This document shows, piece after piece, positions 18,619 through 26,884 of a stretch of 41,534 nt of DNA. This stretch comes from Bernardetiaceae bacterium (GTDB lineage Bacteria; Bacteroidota; Bacteroidia; Cytophagales; Thermoflexibacteraceae). The position numbers and the translations under genes were made by a program. Location of the stretch: contig JANWVT010000021.1 in the NCBI GenBank assembly GCA_025056255.1, positions 1 to 41,534 of the forward strand, given 5' to 3'. Every line of letters begins with the position of its first letter. Within the stretch, counting starts at the first letter, position 1. The notes beneath the pieces were generated by a model that saw only the letters and a program-made list of their open reading frames with translations, had not been told where the DNA came from and made no database searches.

Positions 18619-19121
18619 AAACGGCGAATCATTTCTTTTTTGCTCAGTACAATGCTCCACATGCCTATAAATTTGCCATTGTGCACTACAGGAGACGTGT
18701 AGAGCAGCAGTTGAGGGTCGTCTAATTTCTGAATATTTTCGGCAACGGTCAAGTTATGTTGGGCATTGTAGGTATAGGCTTTCCAAACCTCCAATACTTT
18801 GGAGGGCATATTAGGCTCTGGGCGGCATACGAAGCGATACTCGGCAACTACTTCGTTTTTTAGCATACCATTTATACGTATGCTGTCGCAGTTGCCACTT
18901 GCAGGGATTACCAGCAAAGGCTTCAATTGTGCTACTACCCGCATTCCTTCTTCTGCTGCCATGCTGATAACTTGCGCATCAGTAACGCGCTTGAGCTTGC
19001 GTCCGCGCATTTCTTTAGCGAGTGCCGTGCGGTCGGTATGGTCTTGCTGAGGTGTGCATGCAATTAAGCAGACAAACAGCAGCCATACACCAAGGCTTTT
19101 TTTAAACAGTAGGGGTAGCAT
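18615..19121 (-). CDS. Lipoprotein of unknown function; possible divergent Tll0287/DUF3365-like domain
   Basis: 168 residues. Residues 1-22 are a lipoprotein signal with the lipobox LIAC (C22), so it is anchored in the envelope. The C-terminal half ([17 protein letters not shown], then LLYTSPVV and [10 protein letters not shown]) recalls the RNPaNaP and PI segments of Tll0287-like haem domains, but the haem-binding CxxCH is absent. This assignment is a weak impression, not a firm family call. The start overlaps the 3' end of the nifU-like gene by 20 nt, and the stop overlaps the glpK start by 4 nt, placing it inside one operon. Confidence 0.72.
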   Translation of the reverse strand: MLPLLFKKSLGVWLLFVCLIACTPQQDHTDRTALAKEMRGRKLKRVTDAQVISMAAEEGMRVVAQLKPLLVIPASGNCDSIRINGMLKNEVVAEYRFVCRPEPNMPSKVLEVWKAYTYNAQHNLTVAENIQKLDDPQLLLYTSPVVHNGKFIGMWSIVLSKKEMIRRL

Positions 19122-19356
19122 TGACAGCTATTACAGCTTTTATTTCGGGTACCTCTTTAATGATTGCCTGTTCTACTCCTGCTTTCAGTGTCATCATAGA
19201 CATTGGGCAGGAGCTGCATGAGCCGAGCAGTTCTAACACTACTGTATTTTCAGCAGTAATTTCCATCACTTTTACATTGCCACCGTCTGCTTCTAAATAG
19301 GGGCGAATACTGTCTAATGCTTTTTCTACTCTTGTCAGTAAATCAGGCATCTCCAT
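19102..19356 (-). CDS. NifU C-terminal-like (Nfu) Fe-S scaffold protein
   Basis: 84 residues, a stand-alone Nfu domain. It shows RPYLEADGGNVKV and the cluster-binding CSSC (C47, C50) in LLGSCSSCPMSMMTLKAGVE. Nfu domains bind a [4Fe-4S] cluster between two monomers and hand it to client proteins in the cytoplasm. The size is that of the minimal domain without the A-type domain of NfuA. It starts 18 nt after mrp, another Fe-S carrier gene, which supports a shared role in cluster delivery, and overlaps the lipoprotein gene downstream. Confidence 0.94.
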   Translation of the reverse strand: MEMPDLLTRVEKALDSIRPYLEADGGNVKVMEITAENTVVLELLGSCSSCPMSMMTLKAGVEQAIIKEVPEIKAVIAVNATPTV

Positions 19357-19374
19357 ATTCCATATCTTGATTGA

Positions 19375-20454
19375 TTATACAGTTGTCAATTCTATTTGTG
19401 CATTGCGCATAGCAATACGTCTTGCTAAGTTTTCTGCTAATGTTTTAAACGCGGTAGCCATTACATCGTTGCTCATCACTATGGGTTTTCCGTTGTCGCC
19501 TGCCTCCCGAATACTTTGTACCAGTGGTATTTCTCCTAAAAAGGGTACTTCGTTTCGCTTAGCAAGCATTTTGCCGCCGTCTTTGCCGAATAGGTAATAC
19601 TTGTTCTGGGGCAGTTCTGCGGGCGTAAAATAAGACATGTTTTCAATCACTCCTAAAATAGGAACATCAATTGGCTTTTGGCGAAACATGGCTAATCCTT
19701 TTTGTGCGTCGGAAAGAGCTACCTTTTGCGGTGTGGTAACAATTACTGCACCTGTTACGGGAACGGTTTGTACCAAGGTAAGGTGGATGTCGCTGGTGCC
19801 GGGCGGCAAATCTACAAGTAAGTAGTCTAACTCGCCCCAGTCTGCATCGCCAATGAACTGCCGCAGGGCAGAGCTTGCCATTGGACCGCGCCACACAACT
19901 GCATTTTCGGTAGGTGCTAAAAAACCAATTGACAAGAGCCGCACACCATATTGTTCAATAGGAACAATTAAGTTGCGTTCACCCTTTCTAATGACCCCGG
20001 GGCGTGCACTTTCACAATTGAACATGGTGGGTATAGAAGGACCAAAAATATCGGCGTCGATAATACCTACTTTGGCACCGCTTTGTACAAGAGCAATAGC
20101 AAGATTGGCAGTAACAGTAGATTTTCCTACGCCGCCTTTGCCCGAAGCAATCGCAACAATATTTTTTACGCCAGAAAGCAGTGGCTCGTTAGCGCGCAGG
20201 CTAGTAACATCGGCTACCATGTTGATGGTAACAGTAAGCTCGGGCGATATATGCTCGGCGATGGCTTTTTCACAGTTTTGTCGGATAAGTTCTTTGAGCG
20301 GACAAGCAGGAGTGGTTAGTACGACTGTAAAACTGACCCGATTGCCGACAATCTGCACGTCGCGAATCATGTTGAGTGATACCAAATCCCGCTTTAAATC
20401 AGGTTCTTCTACATGTGAGAGTGCCCGCAAAATGTCGTCGTTTGTATAAGCCAT
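19375..20454 (-). CDS. Mrp/NBP35-family Fe-S carrier ATPase with N-terminal MIP18 (DUF59) domain
   Basis: 359 residues. The MIP18/DUF59 domain (about 3-85) includes the TPACPLKE motif. The P-loop ATPase carries KGGVGKST (106-113), then DADIFGPSIP, DLPPGTSDIHLT and ENMSYFTP. The family (ApbC, Mrp, Ind1) carries [4Fe-4S] clusters to apoproteins in the cytoplasm. The C-terminal CxxC that binds the bridging cluster in E. coli ApbC is not present; the segment after ENMSYFTP reads AELPQNKYY. Cysteines remain at 51, 61 and in the FNCE segment. It is the first gene of mrp-nifU-lipoprotein-glpK and is divergent from an ABC transporter. Confidence 0.94.
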   Translation of the reverse strand: MAYTNDDILRALSHVEEPDLKRDLVSLNMIRDVQIVGNRVSFTVVLTTPACPLKELIRQNCEKAIAEHISPELTVTINMVADVTSLRANEPLLSGVKNIVAIASGKGGVGKSTVTANLAIALVQSGAKVGIIDADIFGPSIPTMFNCESARPGVIRKGERNLIVPIEQYGVRLLSIGFLAPTENAVVWRGPMASSALRQFIGDADWGELDYLLVDLPPGTSDIHLTLVQTVPVTGAVIVTTPQKVALSDAQKGLAMFRQKPIDVPILGVIENMSYFTPAELPQNKYYLFGKDGGKMLAKRNEVPFLGEIPLVQSIREAGDNGKPIVMSNDVMATAFKTLAENLARRIAMRNAQIELTTV

Positions 20455-20666
20455 ATATTGACAGGGTTGAAAAAGTATTGCAATTTACGTCCAATTTATT
20501 TTAGCTTAACGCTTTGCTGTAATGATTAGTTTAGAGACAGTATAAAACTGTCCGATTTTGAACACTTTACTGTTCAGTTCAGATACAGCCATATATGTGG
20601 CGTGTCTTGCAAAATGTTGGCATTCAGTATATTATGAAATGGTACTAAATTAGCATCGCTTTGTAC

Positions 20667-21365
20667 ATGATGAGTTCGATTATTCGCACGGTCAATTTGG
20701 GTAAAGTATATACCAGTGGCAACATTGAAACGATTGCCCTGCGCGATATCAACCTGACCGTTCGCGAAGGCGAGTTTGTCAGCATTATGGGACCTTCGGG
20801 CTGTGGTAAGTCAACCTTGCTGCATTTGTTAGCTCTCATGGACAAACCTTCTTCGGGTGAATTGTATTTTATGGAACAACCCACAACACACCTGAGCGAC
20901 AAGCAGCGGGCAGCTTTACGCCGTTACTATATTGGTTTTGTTTTTCAAAGTTTCAATTTGATTGAAGAACTGACCGTTGCAGAAAATATTGCGCTTCCGC
21001 TTATTTATCAGCGCATTCCTGAGGCAGAGCGCATTCGCCGCGTCAATCAGGTGATGGAGCAATTAGATGTGGCGCATAAAGGGCATTTTTATCCGATGCA
21101 ACTCTCCGGTGGGCATCAGCAGCGAGTAGCAGTTGCCCGTGCTATTGTTGCTCGCCCGCGCATTTTGTTTGCCGATGAGCCCACAGGCAACCTAGACTCC
21201 CAACATGGGTTAGAAGTGATGGAAATTCTTTCCGACCTGAACCATGAACAAGGTACCACCATTGTGATGGTAACTCACTCGCCCCAATATGCAGAATTTA
21301 GCCAGCGAACCATTCATTTATTCGATGGACAAGTAGTGAGTGGTGCTATTAGTCAGTTTCGTTAA
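20667..21365 (+). CDS. ABC transporter ATP-binding protein, MacB/LolD type
   Basis: 232 residues from ATG 20667; ATG 20670 is equally possible and an upstream in-frame TTG at 20661 is less likely. Walker A is GPSGCGKST (about 43-51). The Q-loop segment VFQSFNLIEELTVAEN, the signature LSGGHQQRVAVARA, Walker B ILFADEPTGNLDS and the His switch THS are all present. The sequence type is that of the LolD/MacB/FtsE group, which powers mechanotransmission rather than membrane transport. The stop at 21365 is 11 nt before the GTG of the permease gene, so the two form one unit. Confidence 0.95.
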   Translation: MMSSIIRTVNLGKVYTSGNIETIALRDINLTVREGEFVSIMGPSGCGKSTLLHLLALMDKPSSGELYFMEQPTTHLSDKQRAALRRYYIGFVFQSFNLIEELTVAENIALPLIYQRIPEAERIRRVNQVMEQLDVAHKGHFYPMQLSGGHQQRVAVARAIVARPRILFADEPTGNLDSQHGLEVMEILSDLNHEQGTTIVMVTHSPQYAEFSQRTIHLFDGQVVSGAISQFR

Positions 21366-21376
21366 ACTCATAAAAA

Positions 21377-23839
21377 GTGCTGAAAGAGTGGTTTAAACTT
21401 TCACTGAGCAATTTGATGAAGAACCGGCTCTACACGTTTTTAAACGTGTTGGGGCTCTCTATTGGCGTAGCATCTTTTACAGTGCTATTCTTGCTTTTTA
21501 TTCACGAAACGCAATACGACAACTTTCATCCTTACACAGCTGCTACCTATCGCATTACGCAAAAAATCAATCAAAACGGGGTTGGAGAGCATTCGGCAAG
21601 TGTGCCTTTTCCCTTAGGTCCTACTTTGGCAGCTGACTACCCGCAACAGGTGCAAGCCTTTGTGCGACTGTTCAACTTTCAGTCGCCTTCGCTTTCGGTT
21701 AGTTTTCAGCATAAAAAGTTCAACGAACAGCGCTTCTTTTTTGCCGACAGCACCTTCTTGCAAGTATTTGGGTTTACCCTTGTACAAGGTGATGCAGCAA
21801 CAGCTCTACAACGCGCTAATAGCGTAATTCTCACACAGGCTACTGCTCGTCGTTATTTTGGCAACACACCAGCACTGGGGCGCAAGCTACTTTTTCAAGG
21901 CAATATTCCGCTGGAAGTTACTGGGGTGGTAGCAGAAACACCTCGCCGCTCGCACATCGATTTTGACCTAATTGCCTCTTTCTCCACATTGAGGCAAATG
22001 AGCGTAAAAAATTTTAGCCAAAACTGGGTGTGGAATCCTTGCTGGACTTACATTGTGCTCCAACCCCATACTAAGCCACAAGACTTAGCGGCGCGTTTCA
22101 GCGATTTTGTCTGCAAGTATTTCCCCGATAACTTGTCGAGTTATGTACAACTGGATTTGCAACCCTTAGCCGACATTCACCTTACCTCCAACTTAGACTA
22201 TGAAATTAGTGCCAATGGCGATATCCGCTATGTGTACATTTTTGGCGGCATGGCTGTTTTTATCTTACTCATTTCCATCATTAACTTCACTAATATTAGC
22301 ACAGCGCTCGCCTCGGCGCGGGTACGTTCGGTGATGGTTATCAAAGCCATAGGAGCCTCGCGCAGCGATTTATTTCGTTTCTACCTAATAGAGGCAGCTA
22401 TTATAGGCGGGTTTGCAGTGCTTACGGGTTTTATTTTGGTAGAAATTATTTCTCCTTTTCTTACCGATTTGTCGGGCAATCCTTTACAAGGCTCTGTTTT
22501 GAGTGAGCAAAACATGCTTATTGGCATTTTAGTAGCAGGGCTACTAGCAGGGCTATTGGCAGGCATCTATCCTGCCTACTACCTTTCTTCGTTTGAAATT
22601 GGCAATTTGTACTATGGCAAGTTGTTGAAAATTAGGAGCGGCAGGCGCTTCCGTAGCCTACTGGTAGTGATACAATTTACTATTTCAATGTTGTTTTTTA
22701 TTGCCACCTTAGTGAGCGGTAGGCAGCTGTCATTTTTGCGCAATGCCAAACTTGGGTTCGACAAGGAACAAATTGTAGTAGTGCCGGTTGCCAACAGTCG
22801 GATTGCGAAGGTGTATCCAGAATTTAAAGCAAAATTAGAAAGTACTGATGCCATTGTTTCGGTTACGGCAATGGAAGAAGTGCTGGGAAAGAGCTATCAA
22901 ACACACGAGTTTTACAACGAAGAGAAAGGTAGCAATTTTTATCCGTCTATTATTGTTAGCCATGATTTTGTGCGCACCTTCAACATAGAAATTATTGCAG
23001 GGCGCGACTTTATCTCTCGCAGCGGTAAGCCACAAGAATACGACAGCGACTTCGGCGTTGTAGAAGATATGTTTGACTATTTCGACGAAGACGAGCGCAA
23101 CGCTGTTTTAGTCAATGAAGCCATGGTAGCATATATGGGGTGGGGTAGCCCCTTGAATGCTATCGGCAAAACCCTCAGCCGAAGAACAGGCAATGAAAAA
23201 GTGATAGGAGTAGTCAAAAATTTTCATTTTTCCTCTTTGCACAAACACGTAGCCCCTTTTGTGATAGACTTAGCTGGCGACAACATCAACCGTAGCTACA
23301 TCAAATATGTGGCAGTAAAAATAAAACCTGAGCAAATTGGAGAGGGTATAGAAGCCATTCGCACTGTTTGGACAGCTCTCAATCCGCTACAAGCTTTTGA
23401 TTATTTCTTTCTAAAGGAAAAACTCGACAAACTCTACATCAAAGAGCAGCAACTTCGACAAATAAGCCTTTGGTTCACGGCTATTGCTATTTTACTGGCT
23501 TGCATGGGGCTTTTCGGGCTGTCTTCTTTTGTAGTAGAACAGCAGCGTCGCGAAATAGGTATTCGGAAAGCCATTGGCGCCTACGACTACCAACTGGTGG
23601 GCTATTTAGCGATGCGTTTTTTGTGGATGATTTTGCTAAGCATTGCGCTTTCGCTACCAGTAGGCTATTGGCTTATGTACAGGTGGCTGCAAACTTTTCC
23701 TTATCACATCGAGCTTTCCGCCGATATTTTTCTAATAGCCAGTGTAATTATTTTAATAGTGAGTGCAATGGCTATTGCTTACCATACTTTTCGTGCAGCA
23801 CGCTTTACGCCTATGGAAACTATTGTGCGAACATGGTGA
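21377..23839 (+). CDS. ABC transporter permease with two MacB/FtsX halves
   Basis: 820 residues from GTG 21377; the next ATG would cut into the conserved N-terminus (LKEWFKLSLSNLMKNRLYTF). A first membrane span (about 20-42) and a periplasmic MacB core domain precede three spans (about 280-420). A second half follows with one span near 430, another core domain and three C-terminal spans, where QQRREIGIRKAIGA matches the FtsX coupling region. Such duplicated permeases are common in Bacteroidota and often export peptides or lipoproteins; the substrate here is unknown. No HlyD-like adaptor or TolC gene adjoins it. Confidence 0.93.
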   Translation: MLKEWFKLSLSNLMKNRLYTFLNVLGLSIGVASFTVLFLLFIHETQYDNFHPYTAATYRITQKINQNGVGEHSASVPFPLGPTLAADYPQQVQAFVRLFNFQSPSLSVSFQHKKFNEQRFFFADSTFLQVFGFTLVQGDAATALQRANSVILTQATARRYFGNTPALGRKLLFQGNIPLEVTGVVAETPRRSHIDFDLIASFSTLRQMSVKNFSQNWVWNPCWTYIVLQPHTKPQDLAARFSDFVCKYFPDNLSSYVQLDLQPLADIHLTSNLDYEISANGDIRYVYIFGGMAVFILLISIINFTNISTALASARVRSVMVIKAIGASRSDLFRFYLIEAAIIGGFAVLTGFILVEIISPFLTDLSGNPLQGSVLSEQNMLIGILVAGLLAGLLAGIYPAYYLSSFEIGNLYYGKLLKIRSGRRFRSLLVVIQFTISMLFFIATLVSGRQLSFLRNAKLGFDKEQIVVVPVANSRIAKVYPEFKAKLESTDAIVSVTAMEEVLGKSYQTHEFYNEEKGSNFYPSIIVSHDFVRTFNIEIIAGRDFISRSGKPQEYDSDFGVVEDMFDYFDEDERNAVLVNEAMVAYMGWGSPLNAIGKTLSRRTGNEKVIGVVKNFHFSSLHKHVAPFVIDLAGDNINRSYIKYVAVKIKPEQIGEGIEAIRTVWTALNPLQAFDYFFLKEKLDKLYIKEQQLRQISLWFTAIAILLACMGLFGLSSFVVEQQRREIGIRKAIGAYDYQLVGYLAMRFLWMILLSIALSLPVGYWLMYRWLQTFPYHIELSADIFLIASVIILIVSAMAIAYHTFRAARFTPMETIVRTW

Positions 23840-23890
23840 GCAAATCATTCCTACCATGCTGTTGGGGTATGTCCTTGGGGGCAATGAATT

Positions 23891-23914
23891 GTTGTTGGTA
23901 AGAATACCAACAAC
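23891..23914 (+). terminator. Hairpin after the ABC transporter permease gene
   Basis: GTTGTTGGTA (23891-23900) pairs perfectly with TACCAACAAC (23905-23914) across the loop AGAA. It lies 51 nt after the permease stop. No T run follows; a tandem repeat starts at once. Confidence 0.5.
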
Positions 23915-23963
23915 AGCGGCGTGCAACAGCGGCGTGCAACGGCGGCGTGCAACGGCGGCGTGA
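23912..23963. repeat. Tandem repeat, 4 copies of a 13-bp GC-rich unit
   Basis: Four adjacent units: AACAGCGGCGTGC twice, AACGGCGGCGTGC once, AACGGCGGCGTGA once. Units 1-2 and 3-4 differ only at the fourth base. The run is much richer in G+C than the surrounding intergenic DNA and starts inside the right arm of the hairpin at 23891-23914. Confidence 0.9.
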
Positions 23964-24020
23964 AAGTTGATTGAATTGTTCAATGATGAATCGCATACCC
24001 TGCGTGGTAGAAAACAAAAA

Positions 24021-24052
24021 AAGTCATCTCAAATAAATGGATGAGATGACTT
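24021..24052 (-). terminator. Rho-independent terminator of the aminotransferase gene
   Basis: AAGTCATCTCA (24021-24031) pairs with TGAGATGACTT (24042-24052). On the minus strand the hairpin is followed by a T-rich tail (TTTTTTTGTTTT). It lies 27 nt after the stop at 24079. Confidence 0.85.
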
Positions 24053-24078
24053 AGAAGCAGCTTTTGATAACACAACGC

Positions 24079-25326
24079 TCAATTTAATTTGAGGAGCGCT
24101 TCGCCAATTCTTCGAATAGCTTCTTTGATTTGCTCATCGGCAGCAGCGGTAGAAATGCGTACACAAGCTGGTGCTCCGAAACTGTCGCCATCTACAATGG
24201 AAACATGTGCTTCATTGAGCAAATAAATGCACAAATCATAGGAGTTTTTGATGTGGTAGTTGCCATAGGACTTGCCAAAATATGCGCTTACATCGGGGAA
24301 GATATAGAAAGCACCTTCGGGGTTATTGGTTTTGATGCCGGGGATTTGGTCTAGCAGCTGCTTGGCAAGGTTGCGGCGACGCAAATAGGCTTCTGCCATT
24401 TGTTTTGTGGGGGTCTTGTCTCCGGTAATAGCTGCCACAGAAGCTTTTTGTGCAATAGAACAAGTACCTGAGGTTACTTGACCTTGCATTTTGTCGCAAG
24501 CCTCGGCAAGCCATTTAGGGGCAGCAATATATCCTACGCGCCAGCCAGTCATGGCAAAACCTTTGGAAAAGCCATTCACCGTAACTACGTTATCTTTGAT
24601 AAAATCCAGCGAACCAATGCTGAAATGTTCACCTGTAAAATTGATGTATTCGTAGATTTCATCAGCGATGATGTAGATAGGGTTTCCGCCGTTCTCTTCG
24701 TGTTCTTTTACAACTTTGGCAATAGCTGTCAGTTCTTGGCGAGAAAATACTGCTCCTGTTGGGTTGCAAGGCGAAGAAAACATGATTGCTTTGGTTTTAG
24801 GTGTAATGGCAGCGCGCACTTGCTCGGCAGTAACCTTATACTCATTTGCTAATGAGCCGCTAATAATAACTGGGGTGCCTTCTGCCAGTTTGACCATTTC
24901 TAAGTAAGACACCCAAAAAGGAGCAAAAATGATAACCTCGTCGCCCGGATTAACAAGGCACATCAACACATTAGCGAGTGATTGTTTAGCTCCGGTTGAA
25001 ACCACAATGTTTTCGGGCTTCACGTCTAACCCGTTTTCACGGTTAAGTTTGTCTGCAATACCCTTGCGCAACTCAGGGATGCCGGCTACCGGAGTATAAA
25101 ATGTAAAGCCTTCGTCGATGGCTTTTTTGGCAGCATCCTTAATGTGCTGCGGGGTTTGGAAATCGGGTTCACCTAAATTCAAGCTAATTACATCAATGCC
25201 TTTTGCACGCAATTCACGTGCTTTTTTTGCCATTTCAAGGGTTTGCGACTCTGCCAAAGCATTGATGCGGTCTGAAAGGCTTTGCGGACCGGCATGTACG
25301 CGAGAGGTAGCAAGGGAACTCATCAT
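24079..25326 (-). CDS. Class I aminotransferase, aspartate aminotransferase type
   Basis: 415 residues. PLP fold-type I motifs: LNLGEPDF (49-56), STGAKQSLANV, SSPCNPTGAVFS (184-195), ADEIYEYINF (221-230) and the Schiff-base lysine K255 in NGFSKGFAMTGWRVGY. The sequence is of the thermophile-type (Ib) aspartate aminotransferase, which interconverts aspartate and oxaloacetate using glutamate/2-oxoglutarate in the cytoplasm. Prephenate transamination is a known side activity of some relatives. It is followed by its own terminator and preceded by an exact TAnnTTTG element, so it is probably a single-gene transcript. Confidence 0.93.
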   Translation of the reverse strand: MMSSLATSRVHAGPQSLSDRINALAESQTLEMAKKARELRAKGIDVISLNLGEPDFQTPQHIKDAAKKAIDEGFTFYTPVAGIPELRKGIADKLNRENGLDVKPENIVVSTGAKQSLANVLMCLVNPGDEVIIFAPFWVSYLEMVKLAEGTPVIISGSLANEYKVTAEQVRAAITPKTKAIMFSSPCNPTGAVFSRQELTAIAKVVKEHEENGGNPIYIIADEIYEYINFTGEHFSIGSLDFIKDNVVTVNGFSKGFAMTGWRVGYIAAPKWLAEACDKMQGQVTSGTCSIAQKASVAAITGDKTPTKQMAEAYLRRRNLAKQLLDQIPGIKTNNPEGAFYIFPDVSAYFGKSYGNYHIKNSYDLCIYLLNEAHVSIVDGDSFGAPACVRISTAAADEQIKEAIRRIGEALLKLN

Positions 25327-25351
25327 AACAATTTATGTATTTTAAAGTTTG

Positions 25352-25359
25352 CAAATTTA
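25352..25359 (-). promoter_or_regulatory. -7 promoter element of the aminotransferase gene
   Basis: TAAATTTG on the minus strand, an exact TAnnTTTG match 25 nt before the ATG at 25326. A TTG lies about 22 nt further upstream as a possible -33 element. Confidence 0.65.
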
Positions 25360-25400
25360 CGAGTTATTTTTGCAATAGTGGCAATTAAAGCGGGGTTTGG

Positions 25401-26777
25401 CTAAACAGTTTTTTGCTGAGTGCGGTTGCGCAAGTACCACTCTCTAAAACTTTCTTTTGGAGGTTCGGGCATTTGGCGGTTCTTTGCCCAAGTGTTAAGT
25501 GGACTGTTAACCAGAAATTCGGGAGCAAAGCGCAGAGCTGTTCTGCCTATTTTTCCCGACATGCGGTATAGCGCCGGATTGCCAAAAATTTTACCCAGCA
25601 CTTTCATGGCTTGGCGCTTAGGAAGGGGTATCAACCCTTCTTTGGCAATGATTTGCCGCCATTTGTACAGCTGCTGGTGGATATCAATTTTTACAGGGCA
25701 AACGTCGGAGCAAGAGCCGCAAAGAGTAGAAGCAAAAGGCAGTGTTGCGTGTTCACGCATATTAACGTTAGGGGAGAGAATAGAGCCAATTGGACCGGGA
25801 ACCGTGTAGCCGTAGCTGTGCCCACCGCTGCGTCTGTAAACAGGGCAGGTGTTCATGCAAGCACCGCAGCGAATACAGTACAGCGATTTGCGAAAGTCAG
25901 CTCTACCCAACTGTTCTGTTCGTCCGTTATCTACCAAAATCAGGTGCATTTGGCTGCCTTTCCGGGGTTTGAGAAAATGCGAGGAATAGGTGGTGATGGG
26001 TTGTCCTGTGGCGCTGCGTGCCAGCAAGCGCAGAAAAATGCCCAAATGCTCTTGTTTGGGAATAATTTTTTCGATGCCCATGCTGGCAATGTGCACATCG
26101 GCAATATGGGCGCCCATGTCGGCGTTGCCTTCGTTAGTACACACTACAAACCCACCTGTTTCGGCTATGGCAAAGTTAACGCCTGTGAGAGCTGCTTTAC
26201 TTTGCAAAAATACTTCGCGCAAGTGCTGTCGTGCTGCTTCGGTGAGGTATTTGGGGTCGCTTGCACCTTTTGCTGTGCCTAATTTTTCGTGAAAAATTTC
26301 ACCTATTTCCTCTTTTTTCATGTGAATAGCAGGCAGCACAATATGGCTTGGCGGTTGGTCGGCAAGTTGCACCACGCGTTCGCCTAAGTCTGTATCTACT
26401 ACCTCAATACCGTTTTTGGCTAAAAAGTGGTTTAAATGGCATTCTTCGGTTAGCATGGACTTGCTTTTTGCCATCTGCCGAATACCTTTTTCTTGCAAAA
26501 TCTGCAACACAATTTGGTTGTGTTCTTCGGCAGTAGCCGCCCAATGCACGCAAATACCGTTTTGGGTTGCATTTTTTTCAAATTGAAGCAGATACTCGTC
26601 TAAATTTGCCAACACATTGGCTTTGATTTGGGAAGCTAACTCGCGCAATTGTTCCCACTCAGGAATGGCTTTCACGGCTGCATCGCGTTTTTGCCGGACA
26701 AACCACAGTGTTTCATCGTGCCAATTGGTGCGGGGCACGTCTCGGTTAAATTTAGCAGCTTCGTAGGCGTGATTCAT
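25401..26777 (-). CDS. lutB: Lactate utilization Fe-S protein LutB
   Basis: 458 residues. A LUD domain spans about 70-300, with AETGGFVVCTNEGNADM (205-221) as a core motif. Two [4Fe-4S] ferredoxin-like sites follow: C301, C304, C307, C311 and C353, C356, C360. A C-terminal extension ends in QQKTV. LutB is the central electron-transfer subunit of the LutABC L-lactate oxidation complex of the cytoplasm. No lutA or lutC is next to it; its neighbours are gltX upstream and the aminotransferase downstream on the same strand. A weak promoter candidate, TGACTTTG, lies at 26795-26802, one base off the consensus. Confidence 0.93.
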   Translation of the reverse strand: MNHAYEAAKFNRDVPRTNWHDETLWFVRQKRDAAVKAIPEWEQLRELASQIKANVLANLDEYLLQFEKNATQNGICVHWAATAEEHNQIVLQILQEKGIRQMAKSKSMLTEECHLNHFLAKNGIEVVDTDLGERVVQLADQPPSHIVLPAIHMKKEEIGEIFHEKLGTAKGASDPKYLTEAARQHLREVFLQSKAALTGVNFAIAETGGFVVCTNEGNADMGAHIADVHIASMGIEKIIPKQEHLGIFLRLLARSATGQPITTYSSHFLKPRKGSQMHLILVDNGRTEQLGRADFRKSLYCIRCGACMNTCPVYRRSGGHSYGYTVPGPIGSILSPNVNMREHATLPFASTLCGSCSDVCPVKIDIHQQLYKWRQIIAKEGLIPLPKRQAMKVLGKIFGNPALYRMSGKIGRTALRFAPEFLVNSPLNTWAKNRQMPEPPKESFREWYLRNRTQQKTV

Positions 26778-26884
26778 AGCGTTGGTGTAAAAAGCAAAGT
26801 CATAACAACAAATTAACTGATTGTGCAGCTATTTGTACAATGTTTTTGCTCTTAAAATTTTTCAGCTTTGAACGCCTTGTGTGC

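Noticed and set aside
20667-23839. Complete MacAB-TolC export system
   Set aside because: Only the ATPase and permease are present; no adaptor or outer-membrane channel gene adjoins them.
23912-23963. Possible CRISPR array
   Set aside because: Units are adjacent with no spacers and only 13 bp long; no cas genes are nearby.
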